Positions 40,843 to 42,052 of a stretch of 42,052 nucleotides of DNA are shown one piece after another. Under the pieces are notes generated by a model. The model did not search any database and was not told where the DNA came from. It saw only the letters and a list, made by a program, of their open reading frames with translations. A program made the position numbers and the translations under genes. The DNA is from JAYWIG01 sp043789035. Its GTDB lineage: Bacteria; Pseudomonadota; Gammaproteobacteria; Burkholderiales; Burkholderiaceae_E. Location: positions 1 to 42,052 of the forward strand of contig JAYWIG010000228.1 in NCBI GenBank assembly GCA_043789035.1, read 5' to 3'. The first letter of the stretch is position 1, and each line of letters opens with the position of its first letter.

Positions 40843-41946
40843 ATGCAAAATATCTCTGCCAATCCTTCCATTAGCGGCCAAGCCGCTGCAAAAGCTCCTG
40901 AGCGCTTACAGGTGGTGATAGTTGACGATAACCCAGTCAACCTACTGTTACTGAAAAAGCTGGTGTTGGGGCTTGGCACTGGAGATCCGGTTTGTTTTGA
41001 AGATCCGCAAGAAGCTTTGGAGTATTGTTTAGAGAATCCTCCAGCAGTGGTTGTAACCGATTACATGATGCCAGGTATGGACGGCCTTGAATTGATGGAG
41101 AAGTTCAATCAAGTGCCGAAACTAAAAAATACGCTTGTGCTTATGGTTACCGCCGTTGAAGATAAAGATTTGCTGAAAGACGCGCTTAAAGTTGGCGTCA
41201 CAGACTTTCTAACCAAGCCTGTTGATGGTGTCGAGTTCCGCCTTCGATTGCGTACGTTATTACGTCTAGCAACTGCTTTAAATGCAGATGGCACAAATGC
41301 GACTAAGCTAACCATTGAGCATTCTCAAACGATGGCAAAACTTCGTGCGCAGGAGGCTGACCTAGTTAGCTGCCTATCGCGTATCGCCAATTTTCGAACT
41401 GGGCGAGGCGAGGTACGTTCAGAGCGTGTTGCCCGTTATGTGCAGCGAATTGCTCAAGAGGTAGGGGTTCCTAGTGACGAATGTGCGGTCATGTTCCAAG
41501 CGGCGATGGTGTATGACATCGGCCAAATTGGCGTACCAGATACTATTTTGGATAAGACCGATAGGTTGACAGCCGAAGAGTTCCGAGTTGTTCAAACACA
41601 TTCGGAAATTGGCCATCAAATTCTTCAAAGCTCCTCGTCTCCGCTGCTACAAGAGGCGGCTCGTATGGCGCACTCGCATCATGAAGCATTCGATGGAACC
41701 GGGCATCCGGAGAAACTATTTGGCAGCGCGATTCCGTTATGCGCACGCATTGTTGCAGTTGCTGACGTGTACGATGCGCTGATTAGCCAACGGCCACACC
41801 GCGACGCGTGGCCACTTGATAAAGCCGTGAACTATATTCGTGATCATTCGGGTACTCGATTTGATCCGGAAATTGTTGCAGCATTCGAGCGCTCTCTAGT
41901 CGATTTACTGGCGATCAAGGGCGAGCTAGCACGAGAGGCAAAGTGA
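40843..41946 (+). CDS. Response regulator with degenerate HD-GYP domain
   Basis: A 367-aa two-domain protein. The receiver domain (22-140) is complete: Asp28/Asp29, phospho-acceptor Asp73 in VTDYMMPGMDG, Thr103 and Lys125 in TKP. The C-terminal domain (about 170-350) aligns with HD-GYP cyclic-di-GMP phosphodiesterases, but key residues differ. The HD pair is Tyr224-Asp225, the following lysine of HDxGK is Gln228, GYP is Gly-His-Pro (287-289), and the early histidine before RVARY is Arg192. The HHE..DG part (279-285) is kept. Hydrolysis is therefore doubtful, and it may act by binding. The ATG has AGGA upstream. It overlaps the next gene by a few bases. Confidence 0.88.
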   Translation: MQNISANPSISGQAAAKAPERLQVVIVDDNPVNLLLLKKLVLGLGTGDPVCFEDPQEALEYCLENPPAVVVTDYMMPGMDGLELMEKFNQVPKLKNTLVLMVTAVEDKDLLKDALKVGVTDFLTKPVDGVEFRLRLRTLLRLATALNADGTNATKLTIEHSQTMAKLRAQEADLVSCLSRIANFRTGRGEVRSERVARYVQRIAQEVGVPSDECAVMFQAAMVYDIGQIGVPDTILDKTDRLTAEEFRVVQTHSEIGHQILQSSSSPLLQEAARMAHSHHEAFDGTGHPEKLFGSAIPLCARIVAVADVYDALISQRPHRDAWPLDKAVNYIRDHSGTRFDPEIVAAFERSLVDLLAIKGELAREAK

Positions 41947-42052
41947 TACGAATTAGCCTGTTCCCAAATCGGCTCTTGCCGCAATTGTGGGGGCAATCGG
42001 TTGGGTTAGTGGCCGTTGTTCTGATGTTGATTTGGCTGGTGTCTGTCAATGG
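41943..42052 (+). CDS. Membrane protein, probable sensor histidine kinase, N-terminal fragment
   Basis: A frame opens with GTG at 41943, overlapping the TGA of the response regulator gene (GTGA), and stays open to the end of the window. The 36 visible residues start VIRISLFPNRLLPQLWGQ and continue into a hydrophobic helix (VGLVAVVLMLIWLVSV). A short basic N-terminus followed by a membrane helix, directly after a response regulator gene and overlapping it, suggests a membrane sensor kinase. The kinase domain is outside the window, so this is inference from position. Confidence 0.6.
   Translation, partial: MIRISLFPNRLLPQLWGQSVGLVAVVLMLIWLVSVN

Noticed and set aside
41968..41983. A 16-base stretch resembling the centre of the inverted repeat at 10025-10040
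   Set aside because: It lies inside the coding start of the last gene, lacks the flanking arms, and one short near match is expected by chance.

Overview
The window looks like a piece of a betaproteobacterial chromosome, most likely order Burkholderiales. The reasons are gene content and order: ribF-ileS-lspA-coaBC-dut, purN followed by an RsmB/NOP methyltransferase and a fatty acid desaturase, radC-rpmB-rpmG beside an FKBP isomerase and ispH, a Bug/TctC receptor, a small Trp-rich protein of the TIGR04438 type, and a full System I cytochrome c maturation operon. Base composition looks moderate (roughly half G+C by eye, not computed). I see no phage, insertion sequence, CRISPR array, rRNA or tRNA. 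The genus cannot be named from the sequence alone.

Layout. 1-411: 3' end of a transaldolase gene. 592-6634 (minus): ribF, ileS, lspA, coaBC, dut, closely spaced and probably one operon. 6737-9971 (plus): purN, an rRNA m5C methyltransferase and a three-histidine-box desaturase. 9972-10108: a convergent gap with a long imperfect inverted repeat. 10109-11886 (minus): two alpha/beta hydrolases joined by an ATGA overlap, divergent from a Bug/TctC solute receptor (plus). A bidirectional terminator follows, then rpmG, rpmB and radC (minus), and fkpB-like and ispH (plus).

15759-24900 (minus) is a minor-pilin operon, fimT-pilV-pilW-pilX-pilY1-pilE, ending in a TonB-like gene that shares a TAATG with pilE. 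Upstream of fimT are a perfect TGTGA-N6-TCACA CRP-family site and a hairpin abutting the start codon. 25149-27175 holds a divergent pair, an SDR/epimerase-like protein and a ferredoxin-reductase fusion, with start codons about 8 bp apart. 27190-30768 (minus) is livH-livM-livG-livF, the membrane and ATPase parts of a branched-chain amino acid type ABC importer without a binding protein here. It is preceded by a roughly 270-nt untranslated leader with its own promoter candidate and a strong intrinsic terminator. Then come a small cytochrome c, the Trp-rich protein and ilvD.

33661-40676 (minus) is the cytochrome c maturation operon in the order ccmI-ccmA-ccmB-ccmC-ccmD-ccmE-ccmF-ccmG-ccmH; ccmD (42 aa) was found by hand translation. 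The CcmH gene lacks any signal-peptide region. The window ends (plus) with a response regulator carrying a degenerate HD-GYP domain and the overlapping 5' end of a membrane protein, probably its sensor kinase.

Most of the window is ordinary core genome. The points most worth a second look are the liv leader/attenuator or small RNA, the CRP-like control site and start-site hairpin of the pilin operon, the TonB-like protein coupled to pilE, the degenerate HD-GYP regulator, and the signal-less CcmH.
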